Shown here: one piece after another, positions 37,039 through 44,514 of the stretch
Position numbering within the stretch: position 1 is the first letter of the stretch
How the letters are laid out: each line of letters begins with the position of its first letter
Source: an uncultured Monoglobus sp.
GTDB taxonomy: Bacteria; Bacillota; Clostridia; Monoglobales; Monoglobaceae
Direction of reading: 5' to 3'
Length of the DNA stretch: 64,000 nt
Assembly: GCA_947630505.1 (NCBI GenBank)
Contig: CANRHV010000008.1
Coordinates: forward strand, 1-64,000
The notes under the pieces: generated by a model
Told to the model about the DNA's origin: nothing
What the model saw: the letters and a program-made list of their open reading frames with translations, nothing else
Database searches by the model: none
Program-made: the position numbers and the translations under genes

Positions 37039-39009
37039 CTATATGTCTCCTCCGAGCCGTCTGATCTCGTCGCGAATCTGCGCGGCAAGCTCAAACTGCA
37101 GCAGCTCGGCGGCCTTCTTCATGTCTATGGTAAGCTCCGCAATGGCGCGATCCCTGTCAACGATCTGCTTTTCGTTTTCTTTTGCTTTGCGTCCTCTTTC
37201 CGACTTGCTCAGCTCGGTAGTTGCCTCTATGACCTCGTGAACCTTTTTGGTTATGGTTTTGGGCTCAATGCCGTGTTTTTTATTAAATTCCATTTGGATT
37301 GCGCGGCGGCGGTTTGTCTCGTCGATCGCGTACCGCATGGATGAGGTGATAACATCGGCGTACATTATAACCTTGCCGTCCGCGTTTCGCGCCGCTCGGC
37401 CAATTGTCTGCACCAGCGAGGTCTCGCTTCTCAAAAAGCCCTCCTTGTCGGCGTCCAATATAGCCACAAGTGAAACTTCGGGTATATCAAGCCCCTCTCG
37501 CAGCAGATTTATGCCCACAAGCACATCAAATTCGCCGAGTCTCAGGTCGCGGATTATTTCCATTCTCTCGATCGTCTTGACATCAGAGTGCAAGTACCTT
37601 ACCTTTACGCCAAGATCATCAAAATATTCGGTTAGTCTCTCAGCCATTTTCTTTGTAAGCGTGGTGACAAGGACTCTTTCGTTTTTCTTGACTCTTTCAT
37701 TGATTTCACTGTAAAGGTCATCAACTTGACCGTTTATCGGCCTTACTTCGACCGCGGGATCGACAAGTCCGGTGGGTCTTATGACTTGCTCGACTATCCT
37801 TGCGGAGCGCTCTTTCTCAAACTCGGCGGGCGTTGCCGAAACAAACACCGCCTGGTTCAGCTTTCCCCAGAACTCGTCAAAATTGAGCGGCCTGTTGTCA
37901 AATGCCGAGGGCAGACGAAAGCCGTATTTAACCAGATTTTCTTTTCTGGCGCGGTCCCCCGCGTACATAGCCCTGACCTGCGGCAAAGTGACATGGCTCT
38001 CGTCGACGAACAGCAGAAAATCTTTGGGCAGGTAATCGATAAGAGTGAACGGAGCGCTTCCCGGCGCGCGGCCGCTGATGTGGCGCGAATAGTTCTCGAT
38101 GCCGCTGCAGAAGCCCGTTTCGCGCATCATCTCCATGTCGTATTTTGTGCGCTGCTCGAGCCGCTGCGCCTCAACCAGCTTGTCATTGTCCCGCAGCTCT
38201 TTTAATCGTTCCTCAAGCTCTTTTTCTATGCTCAGAAGAGCTCTTTCGCGTTTTTCGGGGGTCGTGACATAGTGGGAGGCCGGATAGATCGCCACATGCT
38301 TTCTTTCGCCTATGACCTCGCCCGTCACAACGTTTATCTCGGTTATGCGGTCGACCTCGTCGCCGAAAAATTCCACGCGCACCGCTGTGCTGTAGGCGTC
38401 CGACGGGAATATGTCAAGTACGTCGCCGCGCACCCTGAATTTGTTTCTTGAGAAATCAATGTCGTTTCTCTCGTATTTTATTTCGATCAGCTTTGAAATG
38501 ACCTCGTCTCTGTCCTTTATCATTCCCGGGCGCAGAGAAATTACCATGTTGTTGTAGTCGATCGGGTCGCCCAGGCCGTATATGCAGGACACGCTGGCGA
38601 CGATTATAACGTCTCTGCGCTCAAAAAGCGCCGCTGTGGCGCTGTGGCGCAGCTTATCAATCTCCTCGTTGGTGTCGGCGTCCTTTTCGATATAGGTGTC
38701 CGTGTACGGTATGTAGGCCTCGGGCTGATAATAGTCGTAGTAGGACACAAAGTATTCCACAGCGTTTTTGGGGAATATCTCCTTAAACTCGCTGCAAAGC
38801 TGCGCGGCGAGTGTCTTGTTGTGCGCCAGCACCAGAGTGGGCTTCTGCACCTTTTCTATTACATTTGCCATGGTAAATGTTTTGCCGCTGCCGGTAACGC
38901 CAAGCAGCGTCTGGAACTTGTCGCCGTTTAATATTCCGCGGGAAAGCTGCTCTATCGCCTTCGGCTGGTCGCCCGCGGGCTTGTATTTGGAAACAACCTC
39001 AAAATCCAT
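37039..39009 (-). CDS. uvrB: UvrB: excinuclease ABC subunit B
   Basis: This 656-aa DNA helicase-like protein verifies damage and recruits UvrC. I chose the ATG at 39009, which has GGAGAGGA upstream and begins [19 protein letters not shown]; an upstream in-frame ATG at 39060 sits just below the promoter. Motifs are Walker [10 protein letters not shown], the beta-hairpin region [20 protein letters not shown], the helicase motif QTIGRAARN, and a C-terminal UVR domain that binds UvrC. It is the first gene of uvrBA. No recognisable LexA box is seen upstream. Confidence 0.97.
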   Translation of the reverse strand: MDFEVVSKYKPAGDQPKAIEQLSRGILNGDKFQTLLGVTGSGKTFTMANVIEKVQKPTLVLAHNKTLAAQLCSEFKEIFPKNAVEYFVSYYDYYQPEAYIPYTDTYIEKDADTNEEIDKLRHSATAALFERRDVIIVASVSCIYGLGDPIDYNNMVISLRPGMIKDRDEVISKLIEIKYERNDIDFSRNKFRVRGDVLDIFPSDAYSTAVRVEFFGDEVDRITEINVVTGEVIGERKHVAIYPASHYVTTPEKRERALLSIEKELEERLKELRDNDKLVEAQRLEQRTKYDMEMMRETGFCSGIENYSRHISGRAPGSAPFTLIDYLPKDFLLFVDESHVTLPQVRAMYAGDRARKENLVKYGFRLPSAFDNRPLNFDEFWGKLNQAVFVSATPAEFEKERSARIVEQVIRPTGLVDPAVEVRPINGQVDDLYSEINERVKKNERVLVTTLTKKMAERLTEYFDDLGVKVRYLHSDVKTIERMEIIRDLRLGEFDVLVGINLLREGLDIPEVSLVAILDADKEGFLRSETSLVQTIGRAARNADGKVIMYADVITSSMRYAIDETNRRRAIQMEFNKKHGIEPKTITKKVHEVIEATTELSKSERGRKAKENEKQIVDRDRAIAELTIDMKKAAELLQFELAAQIRDEIRRLGGDI

Positions 39010-39065
39010 AATATCCTCTCCGTCGGGATAAAATTTTTGATTCGCAATAAATATGCGCAAATTCT

Positions 39066-39095
39066 ATTATAACATAAAGTGATATATAAATTCAA
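39066..39095 (-). promoter_or_regulatory. Promoter of uvrBA
   Basis: Minus strand TTGAAT, an 18-nt spacer, TATAAT. Confidence 0.6.
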
Positions 39096-39145
39096 CATAT
39101 ATTTTTTAAAATAAAAAAGTTTTTCGTGAAACAATTAAATATGCC

Positions 39146-39165
39146 TCCCGCAAATGCGGGAGGCG
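39146..39165 (-). terminator. Terminator after the small membrane protein gene
   Basis: The stem CCTCCCGC / GCGGGAGG with a 4-nt loop is followed leftward by an AT-rich run (CATATTTAATTG). Confidence 0.6.
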
Positions 39166-39172
39166 GGTTTAC

Positions 39173-39574
39173 TCAGCTTCCGAAGTCTTCCTCAAACGAC
39201 GCCAGTTCTTCGCGCGTCCTGAATATTATTCCGCGGGTCAGATCGGATATATCGCTTTCGGGAATTCCGTTTCTGTACACCTCAAAAGAATAGAGATATT
39301 TTTCCTTCGGCAGTTCTCCCGCGCTTTCGTGAACGAGCGATATCTCTATGTTGCTGCCCTTGAGTCGAGCGATATAATAGTCTCTCGGTAATACGGACGA
39401 GGTTGGCGGCGCTGTTTCAGGAGCCGTGTTTGAAATAACCGCCTCGGCTGTTTCCGACATTGTGGTTTTTTGCAGTATTCTGACTGTAGCGTAATAAGCC
39501 GTGCAGCCTACGGCCGTCAGAAACAAAATGACCGATATACACAAAATAGTGTTTTTGATTAACTTATTGTTCAT
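39173..39574 (-). CDS. Small single-pass membrane protein, BofC-C-terminal-like
   Basis: This 133-aa protein has one N-terminal transmembrane segment (about 8-30), a Thr/Ser/Pro-rich spacer (about 38-62) and a small exported domain (63-133; YYIARLKGSNIEIS, YLYSFEVYRNGIPESDI, LTRGIIF). The pattern of the exported part resembles BofC C-terminal-like domains of sporulation-related Firmicutes proteins, but I cannot confirm this without a search. It is divergent from the PBP gene. Its RBS is GGGGGTA. Function unknown. Confidence 0.65.
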   Translation of the reverse strand: MNNKLIKNTILCISVILFLTAVGCTAYYATVRILQKTTMSETAEAVISNTAPETAPPTSSVLPRDYYIARLKGSNIEISLVHESAGELPKEKYLYSFEVYRNGIPESDISDLTRGIIFRTREELASFEEDFGS

Positions 39575-39656
39575 AATATACCCCCATATCTTGTATTTTT
39601 ACGTTTGATGTAACACTAATTTAATAGATTATTAACACTTTTATTGTTTATTATAC

Positions 39657-39686
39657 TTGCAGAAATATTATAATATGGTATATAAT
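39657..39686 (+). promoter_or_regulatory. Promoter of the class A PBP gene
   Basis: TTGCAG, an 18-nt spacer, TATAAT. Confidence 0.6.
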
Positions 39687-39727
39687 ATGTATAAACAGAA
39701 ATTTGTTGTAAAATAAGGGGACAGATT

Positions 39728-41875
39728 ATGAGAAAGTATATAGGCAAATTTATTCTGGTATTTTTGATAACACTGATCGTCGGCGGAGCTGTAGCCGGCG
39801 GCGCAGTTATCACTGCCGTTATGGGTATGTGGGGTAATATCGACGGCATGGATATAGAAACTTTAACTATGGACAAGAATTCGGATATTGTGTATCTTGA
39901 CCCGAACACCGGCGAGGAAAAGACTTTGCTCACTCTGACATCGGACGAAAACAGAGTTTGGGTCGATCTTGATGCAACGCCCAAAAATCTCCAGAACGCG
40001 TTTATCGCTATCGAGGATGAGCGTTTTATGACCCATAAGGGCGTTGATATCATGCGTACCGTCAGAGCGACGCTCACATATTTTGTTGATAAATTGTCCG
40101 GAAAAAGCGGTCAGGCATCGTTGGGCGGTAGCACGATAACTCAGCAGCTGATAAAAAATATCACCGGCGACAAGGAGCAGACAGTCGCCAGAAAAATCGG
40201 AGAAATTTCCAAGGCAATTGACCTTGAGAAAAAAATGTCGAAGGATCAGATACTTGAGCTTTATATGAACTGTATATTTTTGTCGGAAAACTGCCACGGA
40301 GTTCAGACGGCCGCGAATCTCTATTTTGACAAGGACGTGAGCCAGCTTAATCTTGCCGAGTGCGCGTCTATAGCGGCGATCACGCAGAATCCGAATTATT
40401 ATGACCCGTTTGTCAATCCCGACAACAACAAGGAGCGCCAGGAACTGGTTCTGGCAAAAATGCTTTCGCTGGGATATATAACTCAGCAGGAGTATGACGA
40501 GGCGGTCAATTTCCCGCTCGTATTCAGCAAGGAAACGGCGCTTGAAAAAAAGAGCGAGATCATAACATCATATTATGTTGACCAGGTGGTGAGAGACGCC
40601 ATATCGCGTCTGCAGGATAAAGGTTATTCCGAAACTTTGGCTCAGAAAATGGTATATTCGGGCGGACTTAAAATTTATTGCGCGTATGACCCCGAGATCC
40701 AAAAGATAGTTGAAGATTACTATTATAACGCCAATAATTTCCCGGACCCCGAGGCGCAGTCCTCGATAGTCATTATGGACCCGCAGGACGGCAGAATTGT
40801 GGCGATGGCGGGAGGCATAGGCGAAAAGGAAAACAGCTTCACCCTCAACCGTGCGGCTCAGAGCCCCAGACAGCCGGGATCGTCGATCAAACCGCTTTCG
40901 GTCTACGCGCCCGCCCTCGACTACGGAACCATAAACACTGGCTCCACGATAATGGACAGGAGAAAGTCATACGACGGATGGATACCCAGAAACTCAAGCT
41001 ATACCTACACAAACTCGGCGGTCGGTCTTGACTACGCTATCCAGCAGTCGCTCAATACGGTTCCCGTTGAGATCATGTCCGAGATGGGAATTCAGACCTC
41101 GTATGATTTCATGACGCAGCAGCTCGGCGTCACAACGCTGGTTGAGGCGGAGGATATAAACGGCGAGATATACACCGATTTGGGTTACGCGCAGCTTGCG
41201 CTCGGCGGTCTTACGCACGGAATGACAAATGTCGAGCTGACCGCGGCTTACTGCATATTCCCGAATCACGGCATATATAATAAGCCTTACACATTTACCG
41301 AAATCAAAAACAGCGACGGCGAGACTATTTTAACGGGCAGAGACGCCGACACATCCTGGCAGGCGATAAAGCCCGAGACCGCCGCTATCATGAACAGATA
41401 CTTAAGCAGTGTTGTAACCAGCGGCACAGGCCGCGGCGCGTCTCTTGCGGACGGAACGTTCACGGCCGGCAAGACCGGTACCACATCCGAGAATTTTGAC
41501 AGATGGTTCGTGGGATATTCGCAGTATTATGTCGCCGCGGTATGGTACGGATATGACACGCCTCAGTCCATATCAATGTCCTCGAATCCGTGCATACCGG
41601 TATGGAGAAACGTTATGAGCTCCGTTCATTCCACTATCAAAAACAAGGACAGAAGCATTGACGTGAATTACGGCGTGAGCGTGTCATCGAGAGCAAGCTC
41701 TTCAAGCTCAAGCAACAGCAGAAACAGCAACAGCGGCTCAAGCAATCGCTCATCAGGCTCTCGTTCATCGTCCGATGAGGACGAAAGTTCGTCCGGCTCG
41801 CGCTCATCGTCTGATGAGGACGAAAGTTCGTCCGGCTCGCGCTCATCGGACGATGAGAACGAAGAAGACGAATAA
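39728..41875 (+). CDS. Bifunctional penicillin-binding protein 1A (class A PBP)
   Basis: This 715-aa membrane-anchored peptidoglycan synthase has a transmembrane anchor (about 7-31). The glycosyltransferase (GT51) domain has the catalytic Glu96 in IEDERF and the GGSTITQQLIKN motif (133-144). The transpeptidase domain has Ser385 in SSIK (385-388), SLN (441-443) and KTG (582-584). All catalytic motifs are present. Residues about 653-715 form a Ser/Asp/Glu-rich exported tail with three copies of a 13-residue unit (GSRSSSDEDESSS). The tail is acidic and unstructured. The gene is monocistronic, with its own promoter and terminator. It polymerises and crosslinks the cell wall. Confidence 0.95.
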   Translation: MRKYIGKFILVFLITLIVGGAVAGGAVITAVMGMWGNIDGMDIETLTMDKNSDIVYLDPNTGEEKTLLTLTSDENRVWVDLDATPKNLQNAFIAIEDERFMTHKGVDIMRTVRATLTYFVDKLSGKSGQASLGGSTITQQLIKNITGDKEQTVARKIGEISKAIDLEKKMSKDQILELYMNCIFLSENCHGVQTAANLYFDKDVSQLNLAECASIAAITQNPNYYDPFVNPDNNKERQELVLAKMLSLGYITQQEYDEAVNFPLVFSKETALEKKSEIITSYYVDQVVRDAISRLQDKGYSETLAQKMVYSGGLKIYCAYDPEIQKIVEDYYYNANNFPDPEAQSSIVIMDPQDGRIVAMAGGIGEKENSFTLNRAAQSPRQPGSSIKPLSVYAPALDYGTINTGSTIMDRRKSYDGWIPRNSSYTYTNSAVGLDYAIQQSLNTVPVEIMSEMGIQTSYDFMTQQLGVTTLVEAEDINGEIYTDLGYAQLALGGLTHGMTNVELTAAYCIFPNHGIYNKPYTFTEIKNSDGETILTGRDADTSWQAIKPETAAIMNRYLSSVVTSGTGRGASLADGTFTAGKTGTTSENFDRWFVGYSQYYVAAVWYGYDTPQSISMSSNPCIPVWRNVMSSVHSTIKNKDRSIDVNYGVSVSSRASSSSSSNSRNSNSGSSNRSSGSRSSSDEDESSSGSRSSSDEDESSSGSRSSDDENEEDE
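41755..41870 (+). repeat. 39-bp tandem repeats encoding the PBP acidic tail
   Basis: Two full and one diverged copy of a 39-bp unit each encode GSRSSSDEDESSS or a close variant. Confidence 0.8.
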
Positions 41876-41905
41876 GTATTAAACATATTATTAATAAGCG
41901 GTTAA

Positions 41906-41937
41906 TAAGCGGCAGGTTTTGATCCCTGCCGCTTTGT
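41906..41937. terminator. Terminator between the PBP and mrp genes
   Basis: The 10-bp stem AAGCGGCAGG / CCTGCCGCTT is followed by TGTTT on the plus strand. It lies between convergent genes, so it may serve both. Confidence 0.75.
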
Positions 41938-41942
41938 TTGCA

Positions 41943-42779
41943 TTATATTTTTTTGATTTCCTCGACCGTGTTTTTGACGGGATCAATATCAAGTTTCTCG
42001 ATCATTCCGTCGTCGCAGGCTTTCGCGATCTTGGGATCAATGGGGATCTTGTCAAGCACTTTAAGGTTGTGGGTGCTTGCGATCTCGTCAATATGGCTTT
42101 CGCCGAATATATTTATTTTTTTGCCGCAGTCGGGACATTCCGCATAGCTCATGTTTTCAATAAGTCCGATGATCGGTATATTCATAAGCTCCGCCATCTT
42201 GACCGCCTTTGAGACGATCATTGAAACCAGCTCCTGCGGCGAGGTCACAATGATTATTCCGTCAACCGGCAGCGACTGGAACACCGTAAGCGGAACATCG
42301 CCTGTGCCGGGAGGCATATCAACAAACATTATATCCTCGTTTTCCCAAAAGACCTCAGTCCAGAACTGTTTAACGGTTCCGGCTATGACCGGGCCGCGCC
42401 AGACAACAGGTTCGCGGTCGTCCTCAAGCAGCAGGTTTATTGACATAATATCGATTCCGCTTTCCGATTGCTCGGGCAGTATTCCGAAATCGCTGCCCGC
42501 CGCTTTTTGTGTGATGCCGAACGCCTTGGGTATCGACGGTCCGGTGATATCGGCGTCGAGTATCGCGGTTTTAAGTCCTTGCTTTTGTGTGTTTGCGGCC
42601 AGCATCGCGGTCACCGATGATTTTCCGACGCCGCCCTTGCCGCTCATAATGCCTATGACTTTTTTTACCGAGCTGTACGGGTTAAGAAAAGCCTCGAATG
42701 AATTTTGCTCCTCTCTGCGTGATGAGCAGTTCTCGCCGCAGGTCGAGCAGTCGTTTGTGCAGTTTGTGTTATCGCTCAT
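41943..42779 (-). CDS. Mrp/NBP35-family iron-sulfur cluster carrier ATPase
   Basis: This 278-aa P-loop NTPase of the MinD/ParA fold has a deviant Walker A GKGGVGKSS (47-55), the switch motif DADITGPSIP and FVDMPPGTGD. A CPDC motif in the C-terminal half supplies the bridging cluster site. The N-terminus carries four cysteines (7, 11, 14 and 18), recalling the N-terminal cluster of eukaryotic NBP35, though with different spacing. Family members transfer Fe-S clusters to target enzymes, and many are abundant here (Rnf, glycyl-radical activases). It has its own promoter and converges with the PBP gene. Confidence 0.92.
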   Translation of the reverse strand: MSDNTNCTNDCSTCGENCSSRREEQNSFEAFLNPYSSVKKVIGIMSGKGGVGKSSVTAMLAANTQKQGLKTAILDADITGPSIPKAFGITQKAAGSDFGILPEQSESGIDIMSINLLLEDDREPVVWRGPVIAGTVKQFWTEVFWENEDIMFVDMPPGTGDVPLTVFQSLPVDGIIIVTSPQELVSMIVSKAVKMAELMNIPIIGLIENMSYAECPDCGKKINIFGESHIDEIASTHNLKVLDKIPIDPKIAKACDDGMIEKLDIDPVKNTVEEIKKI

Positions 42780-42815
42780 GATTATATCTCCTTATACATT
42801 AATGATCTTTGATTT

Positions 42816-42844
42816 AATATATATCTAAATCCGCCGCTTGTCAA
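42816..42844 (-). promoter_or_regulatory. Promoter of the mrp-like gene
   Basis: Minus strand TTGACA, a 17-nt spacer, TATATT, followed by AAGGAGA before the ATG. Confidence 0.65.
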
Positions 42845-42872
42845 GCAAAATAATTTATTTGTACAAATTTGG

Positions 42873-42901
42873 TTGCATTGACCGATAAATTATGTTATAA
42901 T
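42873..42901 (+). promoter_or_regulatory. Promoter of the metF-metH operon
   Basis: TTGCAT, a 17-nt spacer, TATAAT. The leader to the start is only about 35 nt, leaving no room for a SAM or cobalamin riboswitch. Confidence 0.65.
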
Positions 42902-42940
42902 ATAAAATTGATTTGTAAACCGATTTGGAGGTAGTTTTTT

Positions 42941-43804
42941 TTGAAAATTTCGGATATATTTAAAAACAGAGGCTCAAAACCCGTTGTTTCTCTTGAGATC
43001 TTTCCGCCCAAAAAGGAGGAAGCCTTCAGAAATGTGGGAGAAATGCTTGAAAAATTGAGCGAGATAAGTCCCGCGTACATCAGCGTTACCTGCGGAGCGG
43101 GCGGCAGCGGCGGTCACCGAAACAAAACGATCGAGCTTGCATCAAGAATTAAAAATGAGTTCGGGATAGAGTCGATGGCGCATTTGACCTGTATTGCCTC
43201 GACTTCGGAATCTATCGAGGCGGAGCTCGGCGAGATCGAAAGCGCGGGCATTGAAAACGTGCTTGCGCTGCGCGGCGATATTCCGAAAGAAGGTTTCGAC
43301 GAGTCGAAAATAGAATATCACTACGCGTATCGGTTGATCGAGAAAATAAAGTCGCGCAGCGGGCTTTGCATCGCGGCGGCGGCATATCCCGAGGGTCACA
43401 TAGAATGCGAAAATCTGAGCGACAGCGTGGAATATGTTAAAATCAAGCAGGACGCGGGAGCCGAGCTCTTTGTGAGCCAGCTGTTTTTCAGCAACGAGTA
43501 TTTCTACAGATTCATGGAGGAAGCCGCGAAACATAATATTACCGTTCCGATAACTCCGGGTATAATGCCTATGATGTCAAAAAGCCAGATATCAAATATG
43601 ATATTCACCTGCGGAGCGTCTCTGCCCTCGGCGATGATCAAGCTTCTCAACAAGTACGAGTCAAGTCCCGATGATCTGCTTAAGGCGGGCATAGAATACG
43701 CCGGCGCTCAGATCAGCGATCTGGCGAAAAACGGAGCGCCCGGCATACATATATACTCGATGAACAAGCCCGAGATCGCCGCTCGGCTGATCGAGTACGT
43801 TTAA
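42941..43804 (+). CDS. metF: 5,10-methylenetetrahydrofolate reductase
   Basis: This 287-aa enzyme reduces methylene-THF to methyl-THF, the methyl donor for MetH. It is a TIM barrel with SLEIFPPKKEEA (17-28), YISVTCGAGG (46-55), ALRGDIP (near 108) and TPGIMPM (near 205). The start is a TTG at 42941 with GGAGGTAG upstream; the N-terminus KISDIFKNRG is typical. It is the first gene of a four-gene block with the MetH-reactivation protein, metH and an amidohydrolase, which explains its role in methionine regeneration. No methyl-branch Wood-Ljungdahl genes are seen. Confidence 0.94.
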   Translation: MKISDIFKNRGSKPVVSLEIFPPKKEEAFRNVGEMLEKLSEISPAYISVTCGAGGSGGHRNKTIELASRIKNEFGIESMAHLTCIASTSESIEAELGEIESAGIENVLALRGDIPKEGFDESKIEYHYAYRLIEKIKSRSGLCIAAAAYPEGHIECENLSDSVEYVKIKQDAGAELFVSQLFFSNEYFYRFMEEAAKHNITVPITPGIMPMMSKSQISNMIFTCGASLPSAMIKLLNKYESSPDDLLKAGIEYAGAQISDLAKNGAPGIHIYSMNKPEIAARLIEYV

Positions 43805-43818
43805 GGCGGTTTGATAGT

Positions 43819-44514
43819 ATGAACGGTATTGATCTTGACAAGAGCGAGATCCTGCGCTATCTGGGTCACAAAAATCAGGCGGTGAGCGGCGATATAATGG
43901 AAACTATCGACGCCTGCGCTGATGATATTCTCAGAACCGCGCGCTATCGCTACATATATAAAATATTCGATGTAAAAATCGGGTTCCGAAACGGAGAATC
44001 CTGCATTGAGCTTTCGGGGACAAATATCAGTTTGCTCGGAAACGATATATACGAGCATTTAAGAGACTGCAAAAAATGCGCTATTATGGCGGCTACCTTG
44101 GGCATAGAAGCCGATAATATGATAAGGGTCGCGCAGAATACCGATATGCTGAGGGCGGTTGTGCTTGACGCGTGCGCGGCGGATTTTATCGAGAAGGTCT
44201 GCGACCTCGCGGAACGCGAAATTAAGCAGAAAGCGGAGGAAGAAGGGTTCGGGACCAACTTCAGATTCTCTCCGGGATATGGCGATTTGCCGCTTGAAAC
44301 CCAGAGAGACTTGTTGAACCTCCTCGATGCGGGAAGAAAAATCGGCCTTACTTTGACCGACAGTTCACTGATGATACCGGGAAAATCTGTTACCGCGATA
44401 ATAGGTTTTACTAAAAATTATTCCGCGCCCGTGAAAAAGTCGGGCTGCGACATATGTTCTATGAGAGACATTTGCAAATTCAGAAAGGCGGGCAGTACCT
44501 GTGGACGTAATTGA
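43819..44514 (+). CDS. Stand-alone methionine synthase reactivation-domain protein
   Basis: This 231-aa protein corresponds to the activation domain normally fused to the C-terminus of MetH. Recognisable segments are ILRYLGHKNQ, SPGYGDLPLETQRDL (about 154-168) and a final IGFTKNYSAP. That domain binds S-adenosylmethionine and reductively remethylates inactive cob(II)alamin. The MetH encoded next lacks the domain, and the two genes overlap by 14 bp, so they are translationally coupled and presumably form one machine. The C-terminus adds a cysteine cluster (CDICSMRDICKF, then a further Cys) that could bind metal or an Fe-S cluster. Confidence 0.9.
   Translation: MNGIDLDKSEILRYLGHKNQAVSGDIMETIDACADDILRTARYRYIYKIFDVKIGFRNGESCIELSGTNISLLGNDIYEHLRDCKKCAIMAATLGIEADNMIRVAQNTDMLRAVVLDACAADFIEKVCDLAEREIKQKAEEEGFGTNFRFSPGYGDLPLETQRDLLNLLDAGRKIGLTLTDSSLMIPGKSVTAIIGFTKNYSAPVKKSGCDICSMRDICKFRKAGSTCGRN

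Noticed and set aside
36029-37240. 403-codon ORF opposite uvrA
   Set aside because: Antisense shadow across the uvrA/uvrB junction; no RBS-supported start and no recognisable domain.
39010-39110. LexA/SOS box before uvrB
   Set aside because: No GAAC-4-GTTC type palindrome is present; only the imperfect TTGCG repeats, which do not match.
42780-42940. SAM or cobalamin riboswitch before metF
   Set aside because: The leader after the promoter is only about 35 nt and lacks any conserved riboswitch core.
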